Shown here piece after piece: positions 34,792-45,857 of a stretch of DNA of 64,000 nucleotides (positions are counted from its first letter, which is position 1; each line of letters opens with the position of its first letter). The stretch lies in contig OU612065.1 of assembly GCA_914767715.1 (NCBI GenBank), positions 34,534,001 to 34,598,000 of the forward strand, written 5' to 3'. The position numbers were made by a program, and so were the translations under genes. The notes below the pieces were generated by a model. That model was not told where the DNA came from and made no database searches. It worked only from the letters and a program-made list of their open reading frames with translations. The stretch is from Membranipora membranacea. Taxonomy: Eukaryota; Bryozoa; Gymnolaemata; Cheilostomatida; Membraniporidae.

Positions 34792-35860
34792 TTGCTCATC
34801 TAACTAACAGCAGTAATTCCCGGTCATATCCCAGGTATGCCTCCTGTCACTCACTTACCACTCTTATCTTAACTCATCTCAACTCGGCTAGTCTATCTAC
34901 TCAGACTGCTAGATGGTACCATTATATCTAGTCTGAGTGCTCAAACGCTGTCTGGGTTGCTGGTACTGGTATACAATTCTCACTCACAACTCCAGTTGAT
35001 TGGGCTGTGGTTGGTAATAGGGTGCCACTAGCAGCGTCCCCGGCAGAATTTGAGCACTCAAACTATGTGTAATTTAACTGAACAAGTGTTTCTCAGTCTA
35101 TCTATGGATTGGGACAACCGAGCTCAGCACTAACACAAGCATTCGGTTTTCTTGGTCCATTGCTCTTGCAACAATACGTGAGACTTTAAATATTAAACCT
35201 CAAATCAGCAACTCTAGCATGGCAGAAAAGCTTTTATGGAGTGCTGTCACATTGATTGTATATAGAGAGTAACTGTGATCTTTCTGTTTTAGATTCAGAT
35301 AATGTACAGTACACGAATTCCTTTCCTCTGAACTCTGACCCGGAATTAAATATTTTCATCTGCTGAAACTAAAGAAAGACATTGTATAGCATTATTCAAC
35401 AGTTCAGCTCAAAAAAACCGTATCCCCTTTTTGCTGTATGGCATCGTTTTATCTATAACTGTTAGCCCAGCTTGAGTTGTTATGATGTGTAGTCATGGTA
35501 ACCATTTGCTGCCCGTCCAATTTAATTTTGTCATCATAGTAATACTTAGCCAGAACCTGAATCTACAAGCAGGTGCTGCACTGGCTGGGTAACATGACTA
35601 CTCCTATTTTCACTTTCAATTTCCGCTGCATGCAAATTCTTATATAGTTTTATTCTTTCAATGCAGTAGCAAGCACATTTTAAGTTCAACGTCATGTTAT
35701 TTTTGTGTGTGAAGTTTTTTCCATCGATTCTGTGTCCTGTAAATGTACGATCTTCAGTGATGTATCCTGTTTGTGTTAATAATGGTCATTTCCTATGGCT
35801 TTGCATCAACTATGATGCCGATTTTTAATAGCCTCGCAGCAATAAAGAAAACAGAAACTC
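34792..35860 (+). other. 3' untranslated region of TIA1
   Basis: No coding exon was seen after the TGA. AATAAA at 35841-35846 is a good candidate for the polyadenylation signal, giving a 3' untranslated region of about 1 kb. The alternative is that the transcript ends earlier. Confidence 0.5.
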
Positions 35861-36528
35861 ATATCAATGAATTTGTTCCCATCTAATGAATAATCTAATA
35901 CATCCATAAACAAAACTATCAACTGTTTCCCCCAACTGCATCTTTTACCACAATCAACTTCTGATCCATGCTACCCGAGTTGTCTCTCAATACCTATAGT
36001 CGTCAACAATGTAGGCTCTTCAAACCAAAGCAATTACTTGGCTTAAAATATTTGCCATTCTGCTTATCAATCGAGTAGTTATGCCTCGAATTGTTCACAC
36101 AGAAGATGGTCTCACCAAGATTGAGCAATTTGGGGAAGAGACATCTAGCAGGTCCCTTCTGGGCCATGACAGATCAGACTGCACTATTGCCAGTTTTAAT
36201 TGAAATACCTGATTTTCACTTCAAAAGGCTAAACGTTTATGATTAGCTGCCTTCACTTATCTCTTTTATTTTTCGGTGTACTGCAGATTGCAGAACATTA
36301 TAGTAGAGGTATTTTTGCTGAGAAAATTGAACTTGGGTGCTGAATCTCAAAGTTGTCTCCTCTTGTGTAATAAATGCACAACTCCTACTATAAAGGTGGA
36401 TATTCACTTTAGTCTGAGATGTGATAACTGCACCAGAAAGCTTTGCTGATCATACATATACACTTTTTTCCACTATGAACTATATACATACACATGACGT
36501 GTAAAAGGGAAACAAGATTCTGACAGAG
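35861..36528. other. Intergenic DNA upstream of SEC23IP
   Basis: Short spacer between two plus-strand genes. It should hold the SEC23IP promoter and 5' leader. No coding sequence recognised. Confidence 0.5.
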
Positions 36529-39500
36529 ATGAGTGGAAACCGGTCTCAAAATGGACGGGAGGGAAGCCCTCTTTGGTCCAATGTTAACACAGGAGCTGGT
36601 CTATCATTTACCCCTAGTCAATTCCAGCCTTTGCTGGTACCAATGAGTGTGCCCACTGATGACCAGAGCAATCTCTCAGGTATGTTCTATCACTTTTTTA
36701 TAGTCGGCTCTCCTCTACCTACTACTTGTCTACTAACTCTACTTCTAGACTAGACTTTCTTATAACTTAGTTTTTATTATGTCCTGTCTGTGGCAAAGAA
36801 GTTGAATGTTGTCAGCTAAGTTTGAACTATTCCAATCCCACCAAAGTTAGCAATCTCATTCTAGAATAGAATCCCAAATCTCCTTTTGTTGTATGCCTAT
36901 TGTGTGGCAGTTTGTCAAGCCCTACTAAGACTAAACATGATTGAAAGGATTCCAAAACTGCTGGGTACTGTTCTGTATGAATGTATTGATGAGAGATAAT
37001 CATAACACTATATGTGGATTAATTACATAATGTAATCTGAGTTCCCTAAGTTGACTGGAGAGATGGTCCTTTGGTTTGAATATGTTTTGACAGGCGTATC
37101 TAACCTTGGTCAGAAGGTACGTACCTACTTGCATTAAAAATATATGAATTTAAATCTGCATTCATTGTAGCTGTCGATGGCGGAGAAGCAGACCATTTCC
37201 TCGGTCAAGACAGTCCACCGCCGATGCAACCTGTTACTTCATCAGCTGATAGTGCCCAGCTCTTCGCTGCTCCCTCAACGATAAATGACAGCTTTGCTGT
37301 CGGCTTTGGATCCGCACCTCCGCCAGCCGCCTCAAACCTTGCAGCTCAGTCATTTCAAACTGCGTCTAGCTCCAGCACAGAGCTGCAAGTGGACGTTGGT
37401 CCTCCACCGCAGACATACCAGCAGCCCCCTCCAGCCATGCAGCCACAAAACCAGCCTCAGTTTTATCAGCCGCAGCAATTCGCTAGCCAACCCATGCAGG
37501 GTATGATAAATATATTATAAATAGAAGGCATTGGAAAACGTTAATTATATAAACTTATTTGAGAGTGTGGGACTTGTGAGTCCTCAGTTATATGTAATGT
37601 GATGCCTCTGATTGCAAAAAAATTCAGATGCTATAATTACAACTTTATATACTATTCTTTCTTTTAGCACAAGTACCTCCTACTTCACAGTTTGAACAGT
37701 TTTCAGCTGCGCCCCCTCCGATGACATCAGCGCCCACTCATGTTCCAGAGGCTACTGCACCTATCACACAGCAATTACCTGCGGCTAACCCTACTATGCA
37801 GTACAGCCCAGTGGTACAACATTGGTTCTATTGTAAGGTGATGTCAGGGCAGTCCACATGGTTCCCGTTTTCACATAAAGACTCGATGTATCTGGAAGAG
37901 GCGTTTCTAAATGGTAAGTCTTCATTAATGCCACATGTTCCGTTTGTTCTCAATGAGTACTCATTACTCATAAATCCTACAAACTGCTGTAGGCCAAATT
38001 ATGTTGTTAAGGACTGAGTGCTGAGTGACATCATATTGAGTACCTAGGATCATACATGTTAGTGTCTTCCACTATGCTAATGTTCGTTACTTCTCATCTT
38101 GGTAGGTGAGCCTGAGATCATACCAACAGATGGTGGGCGGTATGATGTAAGCATCACAGAACGCAGGAGGAGCTCAGTCTATTGGTCAGAGCCTGATTGT
38201 GAAGTAAGGCGATGCTCGTGGTTCCACAGAGAAGACTCAAACATGAAACATGTCCCTTACAGTGAGGAGATGTCTGAAGAGCTGGAGGTGTGTGTTATAC
38301 TCATTCACGTTTTTTCTCACCAGAATGGATTTGCTTTATGGACATGCCAACGCTTGTTGACTACCTTGTAGGAAGTAAAATCTATCATCTTGTAGACCCA
38401 AACAAATCTTTCCTGTATTGTGATAAAACAAGATAAGTTGATCAGTGTTCAACCAACTCCATGTGAGTAGAAGGTGTGAATGATCCATCTGGTTCCAGCA
38501 TCATAATCTGAAAGTAGATGCTCCCACTACGCTGACACGCAAAAAAAACTGTCAACTGTCAATGTGTAATATAATTCCCTCTGTTGATGAAACTAGTTTA
38601 TAGTTCTTTAAAATGTTTTTAATGCAATAACACATAATAATAGACATTGGCGAATAAGGGTCAAAATCAAATGTGTCTACAGCTGATACTATGTTATATC
38701 GATTAGCTGTTATCAATATTTCTATGGCTTTCTCCTTGACCATATTCTCATCATATTCTATAGGAGCTGTATATGCAGACACTGTATAACAACTCATGGC
38801 ATAAGAGAAATGAGATTCAGAGCAGCCGAGACGTCTTCGTGTTCCACAGCGCTAATGTATTTGTTCAGTTCAGTAAAGGATCATTTCCTGATGAGTTTGG
38901 AGTCGCCCTGGTAAGTAGAGTAGAGCAGACAATTTCAAATTAATGTTCAGACTCTGGGACAAGGCTTTCAACTAAGTCTCAAGATTTTGGATTTCACAAG
39001 TCTCAAAGTTCCGGGTTTCACAAGTCTCAAAGTTCCGGGTTTCACAAGTCTCAAAGTTCCGGGTTTCACAAGTCTCAAGTTTTCAGGGTTCAACAAGACA
39101 AGGAAAAGGGCAAAAGCATCAGAAGTTGGGTGTCCGATATTATTATAGTACTCTCTTACTTGACAAGTGGATATTTTTATTCATATCACAGGATATAAAG
39201 GATATAGAGGACATAGAGGTACAGAACTAACGACTGATTCTTCTAGTTTGATGTTCATGAATTAACCTTTGCATATTTGAACCTGATGGTTGAACCCCCT
39301 ATACCACTTCGAAAGTTGTTTGTCCTTACCAGGTTGCTGACAGACAACTCCTTTTAGAAAAAGAAGACTTTTCAGATTCTCCCAATCTATTTATTAGAAG
39401 TACCTGCCTACTGGATCAAATAGTGATCTGATGGCCAGTTGTAGCATAAACAGTTCTAAATGAAGAGTTTGTGACTTAAAAGCATTGCATGTTAAATCAA

Positions 39501-42500
39501 AAGCTATGCTTGCATCAAAATATTCAAGTCCCAAACTGCAGGGTCTTGTTATACGTTTGTTGCATTTTTACCAGAGTAATATGATCGGATCTCTTTTTTG
39601 TTTTTATTCTATAACAGAGTGAGATGTCTCGACCTAAGGTAGTTAAGAGAGGTATGGATGAGATAGAGAATATAAGTAACGGAGAGCCACAGCAGATAGA
39701 TGAGCTCGTGTTTGTCGTACACGGTATCGGTCCTGTGTGTGATCTCAAGTTCAGGAGTATCGTCGAATGTGGTGAGCGCGTATATTAAGTTCTACCCAGT
39801 GATAATATGTAATTTAAAAAAAAAGTAATGTTAGGTTATTATCCATTTTTTATTTGTAGCTGATAGTTTGGCTCATGTTGTTTCCAGCCCACATGGGTAT
39901 GCCTAGAACCTGCATTATTTTGGATAATTTACATTGCAAAAGCTCCATAGTGAGGACAAATCTCATATCCCACGTTGCATAACCTGTTGTTTATTGCGTA
40001 AGAAAGTTCTCAGTTCGTTTATCAATTCAATTTTCAGATCTATTTAACTTTTTATTTTTATTTTAGTTGATAGTATGAGAACAGCTAGCTTATCAATGCT
40101 GAAGACACACTTCACAGAATCACAGTCTAGCAACAAAATAGGAAGAGTGGAGTTTATACCCATATATTGGTATGATGCTCTCAGAAATGAGGCTATAGGT
40201 ATGTGAGCATGTTTTATGCAGCATTATCGCTGTGTATTTATATTACATACTTATTCTGGTATTTAATAAGTCCAAGCCAGTGAATAATGCTAACTTAATA
40301 AATTATGAAGGTGTGAGTGAACTAATAGAGAACACATATGACAATATCCTGGAAATCGTAGATGGCAATGTAACCCTGGATTGCCTGCATGATACGGCTT
40401 AATCCTAATGGTTATATAGTTTTTAGCTACTAGATAAACTCATTGCATGCACAGAAGGCTGATTTTATTGTACAAAGGAGTTGTTGATTTAACATTAACC
40501 ATGAAGTAATAGAAGGGTCCCCAAGCAAGGAGCTCCAAGTTTAATCTGTCCCTGCATGACTTGTATGTAGAACATGGAAGAGCAACTCCAAGATTATTGT
40601 CTAAAATGAAGCTTTTCCATCAGAATTTTTGGTCAACATTAAAAAAATATGTATATTTTTTGGACCTGCTGGGTCCAATTTTCTTTTGTTGATTATTTGA
40701 CAACACTCTTAGTTTTTTGAGTCGATGTAGCTTTTCAAAATTCACTAGCTATGATAATAATTGTTGTTATGGTTGTAATTTTACAGGTGTTGACAGAAGG
40801 CTGGCTAATATAACTCTACAAAGTGTACCAAAGATAAGAGAGCTGACCAATGAAGTTCTACTAGACATTTTATTTTACAACAGCCCGCTGTATTCACAGG
40901 TATGTTAGCATCTGATGGTACATCATGGTTTGTTTACAACACAAGCCTCTCGATGCCACCCTGAGGATATGTAGCATATTACACCCATTTTTACAAAGTT
41001 GAATTCAAAAGCATGGCTACTTTGCGCTGGTACAACAGAACATTCAGAAAAGTGTTCAACACTATAGACACCCTATCAAGTCATCTTAATTATTTTAACC
41101 CTGAGTTTTATGCTCAACTTTGCTTTGTTAATGCATAGAGAAAAGGAGTTAACAAGGTTCAGCATTTTTTCTAGTTCCTGAAAATCATATCTTTTACAGA
41201 GCATTTTGGACAAAGTTGGCGGAGAATTAAACAGATTATATAACTTATTCTCTCAGAGAAACCCGGGATGGAAGGGGAATGTCTCATTAGCTGGTCATAG
41301 TCTTGGTGAGTGTACACTTTATATTCTAGTGGGTATAGTATGAAATTCTACAACTCACTATTGCGGAAAACTTAAAAAGTGGGTCTTTCTAGCAATAAGT
41401 TTTCCCTCTCTTGTTTTGTAAGTTTGAAAGGATAATTTATTATCAGTTTGACCTGAGTTATGTCATATTCTTCCCTACGTTTTAAAAACGCTGCATCGTT
41501 ATGTAAGGCTATGACACTGTAAAGTTCCAATTCGAAATGAGCTGATTGATTACGTCTTTCTCTCCAAAATTCAATGCACCTTTTCACCGACATAACATTC
41601 ACCTTGGTTTCATTGAGATGCAAAACCCAATCATATCTTCTGTTCTCTTGTAGGGTCATTGGTTTTGTTTGACCTACTGTCGATGCAGGGGGTCTCTCAA
41701 GCGCCCGTACCTGTTCCTCAGCCAGCCGCCGGTGCTCAATCTAACTCAGCTAGAGGTACTCCACTCTCTCAAAATGACAGATCACGGTCTGCCACGCCAA
41801 GTAGTACACCCATAGTAAGTGACCATTAGCAGTTATTTGTTTCTCGCCTAGTGTGTTGCCTGGTTGTTTTGTTAAGGTGATAGGGCTGACACCGCTGTCC
41901 CGGCCAAGAAGCTCACACGTGCCGACTTCTTATTTCTTTATCACAACAATGTTCAAAATTTCAAACAACGTATGTGTAGGGTTTTGATCTTCCTTTATTC
42001 GCTCGCAAGTATTATTGTAGCTATGTAACCCAGAGTTGCCTCTTACTTTTGTAGTATTCTTATATTTAAGAAACTTCTTTTAGAAGCTATCATCGGAAAT
42101 ACTACATCAATTGATGTGCTCCATCAAAGCTTTAGTGACTATACTATCAGGGACATAATAGCATAATCTAAAAAGCGATGAAGTTTATTAGCAACTCAAC
42201 AGTCATGGAGCATAAATCTTGTGTTTCAAATATGTTGAAGCATCAGTGAATTGCGCCTTGTAAGAAGCCTTTAGGCTAAACTTTTGCCCCTGTACAGCGT
42301 TTAACTGTGTTCATGTTCTTGTTGTGTGTTTACTTGTAGGACAATAAGATGGTGGCTATAGAGACAATGGAGACGGTATTAGAACACCTGAGCCTCTCTA
42401 ATCTATCTGATAAGTTTTACAATGAGCAGATCGATCTAGAGTCACTGGTGAGTGTTAAATACCAATAATATATAACAATAATATAATACAGTAATATAAT

Positions 42501-45500
42501 ACAATAATATAATATATAAATATAATACAAAAATATAATGAGATTATATAATACATAAGTATGATACAGTAAGTTACAGGGCTAGAAGCTAAAAGTAAAA
42601 CCCAGTCAAAGATCTTAAATTGGAATTTCAAAATAATGTATGTGTCTTCTCCTTCCAGCTAATGTGTTCGGAAGATGATCTGAAGTCTATTGGGCTGCCA
42701 CTCGGTCCTCGTAAGAAGATACTAAAGTTTGTCGCTGACAGAGAAAAAGCAGAAGCTGCTAAATCAGAGCCTGTCACTGTCACTGAACCTGTCAATACTT
42801 CACTGGCTCCATCAGCTGTCACTCCAGACCTGAACAGATCTCACTCTTGGTTAGTGGGTCACTGAATAAAAGATCTCATTTGTATAAAATTTCCAAAAAT
42901 CCATGTTTAATGATACTGCACTGTATGGTGTAAGGTTCTATAGCTGCAATGACACTGCAGATTTTTCTGTCATGTTTTCCATCAGATTTTGCTTTTATAA
43001 AAGCTGTCACTGAAACTCACCAATAATCTTCGTTTTGTGACATGGAAACAAAATTCAGACTTTTGGTTGGTTGGTTGGTTGGTTGGAAAAAACTGCAGCT
43101 TTAGAACCCCACATCCAGATATCTGACAATTGGACAATAATGATGGAAAATTTGCTCTGGTCCTACCTATTGGTTTAACTTGTTCCAAATATGTTTTTGT
43201 TGGCAGATAGTTTATCTCTGACTTACACATTGTGTAATTTAAGCGTAATGATAGTGGTTTTGTTTTAACATTGACGGTATTAGTTGATTGTGTATGGATT
43301 TATTTTACTGTTTTGTTTTACAGGCTGGTTGAGACAGCATCTAACACCCAGGTGGGATACGTTGGTGGTCTAAATGGTGTCGGATTTCCTCTGGTGCAAT
43401 ACCCACAGCTGGACTTCAAAGTCTCCAAGTTTTTCGCTCTGGGTTCTCCGATCGCCATGTTTTTGACTATTCGAGGCGTTGAAAATCTGAGTCGAGACTT
43501 TCATCTACCTACGTGTACAGCCATGTTCAACATCTTTCACCCGTACGATCCGGTAGCTTACAGAATCGAGCCTCTTATTAACCCTGATATCAAGAAGAAG
43601 GCCATGCTTATTCCACATCATAAAGGAAGGAAAAGATTACATCTCGGTAAGCATCATTAGTTTTTTTAGCATGAATTTTGCAATAAGTGAATTTTTTTAA
43701 TTTGACCAGTGAGTGATTACAACTACTGCACACAACTCTTCGGGTATAAAATAGTGATAGCTAGCAGTTAGGAGAGAAATCGGGACAATGTTGCAAAGTT
43801 TACAACGCTTATTTGGTTCTAGAGATGGCTGAGTACGCGTGTTTTATTTTATTCTGGCATATTTTTCAAATTTCGAGGTAGGCTAATATTTGTGTCTTAT
43901 TCTTCAGAATTGAAAGAGAACATAGCTAAAGTTGGTGCTGATATTAAAGACAAAGTGATGCGATCACTGAAGTCTACCTGGGCGACCATTAATAACTTTG
44001 CTCAGGCTCACAGATCCAGTGGACAGGCTGCTATCGAGGACGAGCAGCAGCTATCTGATCACGTAGACGCTGCTCTACAGGGTGTCACTGCTGCTGAGGA
44101 TCAGTCTGCAGAACTCGAATGTGAGTCAGCCAATAATGCCACTTATAGAATAATTATCATTATATAATCAAATCCTATACATTATATTACATACGCTTGT
44201 TAAGACAGTCTGTGCTCCCTGTACCCAACTGTATCAACCTGTGCTTACGGAAAGGAACTTAAAATCAATAGGCTCTGCTATCTTGATGAAAAAGTCTACA
44301 ACTGACAACTTCAATACAGCTACATTTACCGTTCAAAGATAAAACATCATAGTCATTATTATCTATAAGCATTGAATGCGAATAGTGGTTTCAATGGTCA
44401 ATCTTATACCTATGATTAATTTTGAATTAGAGTTTTCTTTTGCCTCAATTGTTGCCACGGTATAATTTATCTTGTTCCTAAGAAAGGCATACCAGATAAT
44501 TACATTTGATCTCTTATGAACTGCTAAAGTTTTACGATCTGGTTTCATACATCTATTGGCTTCTATGTTTTGTTTGCAGCTGTATCGAGTATAGCGGAGG
44601 GAGAAGTTGAAGTCGGGCAGCTGAATCAGGGTAGAAGAATAGACTACGTCTTACAAGAGGCTCCCTTTGAGAGTTTCAACGAATACCTGTTCGCTTTAGC
44701 CAGCCATTTAGTCTATTGGTAAGTATCACTTTGTAAAGGATGTAGGGATTTTGATTTTCATTATAAAGCATCAAGCTGTCACTAAAGAATTGAGGTGACG
44801 TTTTGCGTATTCCATCAGCTACTGACAGAACTGACACTCTGGAAGCAAATATTCAATTCAGCAATTCATGATGTAAAGGGTTTTGCTGGTACCGAATATC
44901 ATCCACAGGCAAAAGTTATATCATGAATATGAATGGTGTTAAGGGAGTTAGCGGTTGTACAGATTTCTTCGTGAATGTCATAACACTATCTATGCAATCA
45001 TACTTATGTAAGCCTAGTGATTCATGATGAGTATTTTCACTTTTTATCAGGGAGTCGGAGGACGTTGCCCTTATGTTAATGAAGGAGGTTTATGAGCCTC
45101 TTGGTGTTCACGCTGACAAGAAGAAGCAACAGATGGCAGCACCAGCTGACCTCTCTATGACCTCTCACCATGCTGCTGGCTCCTACCCGTTACAACCAAA
45201 ACCCAGCTACCCATCACAACCTGCTGAGATGATGACTTACCCCTCTCAGCCACCACAGACCTACCCTTCACAGCCTCCCCAGATGTACGCTCCGCAGACT
45301 TACTCCTCCCAACCACAGCAATCCTACCCGAGTCAACCCACTCAACAGCCCTACCACCCAAATCAGCAGCCTCAAGCTTACCTGAATAACCCAACTATGA
45401 TGAACACTGCCAGCACAAACCCAGCCTCAGGCCCACCACCTATGAGTGGGTTTATTGCGGGTAGCGGTCCACCTCCCAGGGGTGGTTTTGTACCTAGACA

Positions 45501-45504
45501 GTAG
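36529..45504 (+). CDS. SEC23IP: SEC23-interacting protein p125 (DDHD family), complete
   Basis: An orthologue of SEC23IP, a COPII-associated protein of ER exit sites in the PA-PLA1/DDHD family. Exons: 36529-36679, 37171-37500, 37668-37913, 38106-38287, 38764-38910, optional 39192-39218, 39618-39771, 40067-40198, 40787-40899, 41200-41305, 41654-41814, 42340-42447, 42659-42849, 43324-43646, 43908-44120, 44580-44718, 45051-45504. Without the optional exon this is 3150 nt and 1049 aa, all in phase. Order: Pro/Gln-rich N-terminus (1-220, presumed Sec23-binding), WWE-like domain (HWFYCK, GGRYDV, VRRCSWF), LVFVVHGIG, the lipase motif GHSLGS (about 517-522), a Ser-rich linker, SAM (575-640, [17 protein letters not shown]), and DDHD (about 675-895) with [12 protein letters not shown]. 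Human SEC23IP ends soon after DDHD; here about 130 more residues follow with YPSQP repeats. Human p125 is reported to lack phospholipase activity despite this motif. Confidence 0.94.
38978..39090. repeat. 24-bp minisatellite in a SEC23IP intron
   Basis: TCTCAAAGTTCCGGGTTTCACAAG repeats about three times exactly, with degenerate copies on both sides. It lies about 100 bases upstream of the candidate 27-nt exon at 39192. Confidence 0.9.
39192..39218 (+). CDS. SEC23IP: Candidate 27-nt in-frame microexon of SEC23IP
   Basis: ATCACAG precedes it and GTACAG follows. The 27 bases encode DIKDIEDIE, without stops, and join phase 0 to phase 0 between GVAL (38910) and SEMSRP (39618). Inclusion adds nine acidic residues before the lipase-like domain. 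It may be constitutive, alternative or fortuitous. Confidence 0.5.
42460..42560. repeat. AT-rich short tandem repeat
   Basis: AATATAATACAATA-type units repeat irregularly in the intron that splits the SAM domain of SEC23IP. No coding sense. Confidence 0.65.
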
Positions 45505-45569
45505 ATTTTCTTTGTGATTTAGAGCCAGAATTATGAAAACACTATTTATGAATGTTACAGAAGACCTAT

Positions 45570-45575
45570 TTTATT
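45570..45575 (-). terminator. Possible polyadenylation signal of the EGF-membrane protein gene
   Basis: AATAAA on the minus strand, 283 bases beyond the TAA stop at 45858. It lies inside the presumed SEC23IP 3' untranslated region, so the two transcripts would overlap. Confidence 0.35.
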
Positions 45576-45685
45576 AATTATTCAACATTACAAATAATTT
45601 AAATGTGTACGCTATACGGTTATGCTAAGTCTGCTTTTTAGAGACCGCCGTTTACCTTTGTTGGCCATCTCTTGTGTAGAAAGGA

Positions 45686-45691
45686 AATAAA
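45686..45691 (+). terminator. Polyadenylation signal of SEC23IP
   Basis: AATAAA 182 bases after the TAG stop on the plus strand. The position fits the end of a short 3' untranslated region. Confidence 0.55.
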
Positions 45692-45857
45692 ATATTGATA
45701 TATACATGTAGATCAAAGCCGTCTAAGCTCATCGTAAAAAAAAGAGAGAGATTCAGTCATAATTGGGAAAGCATGGTGGCTAAAAGGCATACTAATTCAA
45801 ATGCTCACATAAATGACAAGGAACTGCACAATCTGGATTTAATCATCTACATCCACT

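Noticed and set aside
39861-39898. Possible exon ([13 protein letters not shown]) in SEC23IP
   Set aside because: Its start resembles the true exon at 40067 (TGATAGT), but its length breaks the phase and its sequence does not match the family, whereas [10 protein letters not shown] does.
40311-40402. Open segment [17 protein letters not shown] in a SEC23IP intron
   Set aside because: It ends in a stop, has a poor acceptor, and the exons either side join in phase without it.
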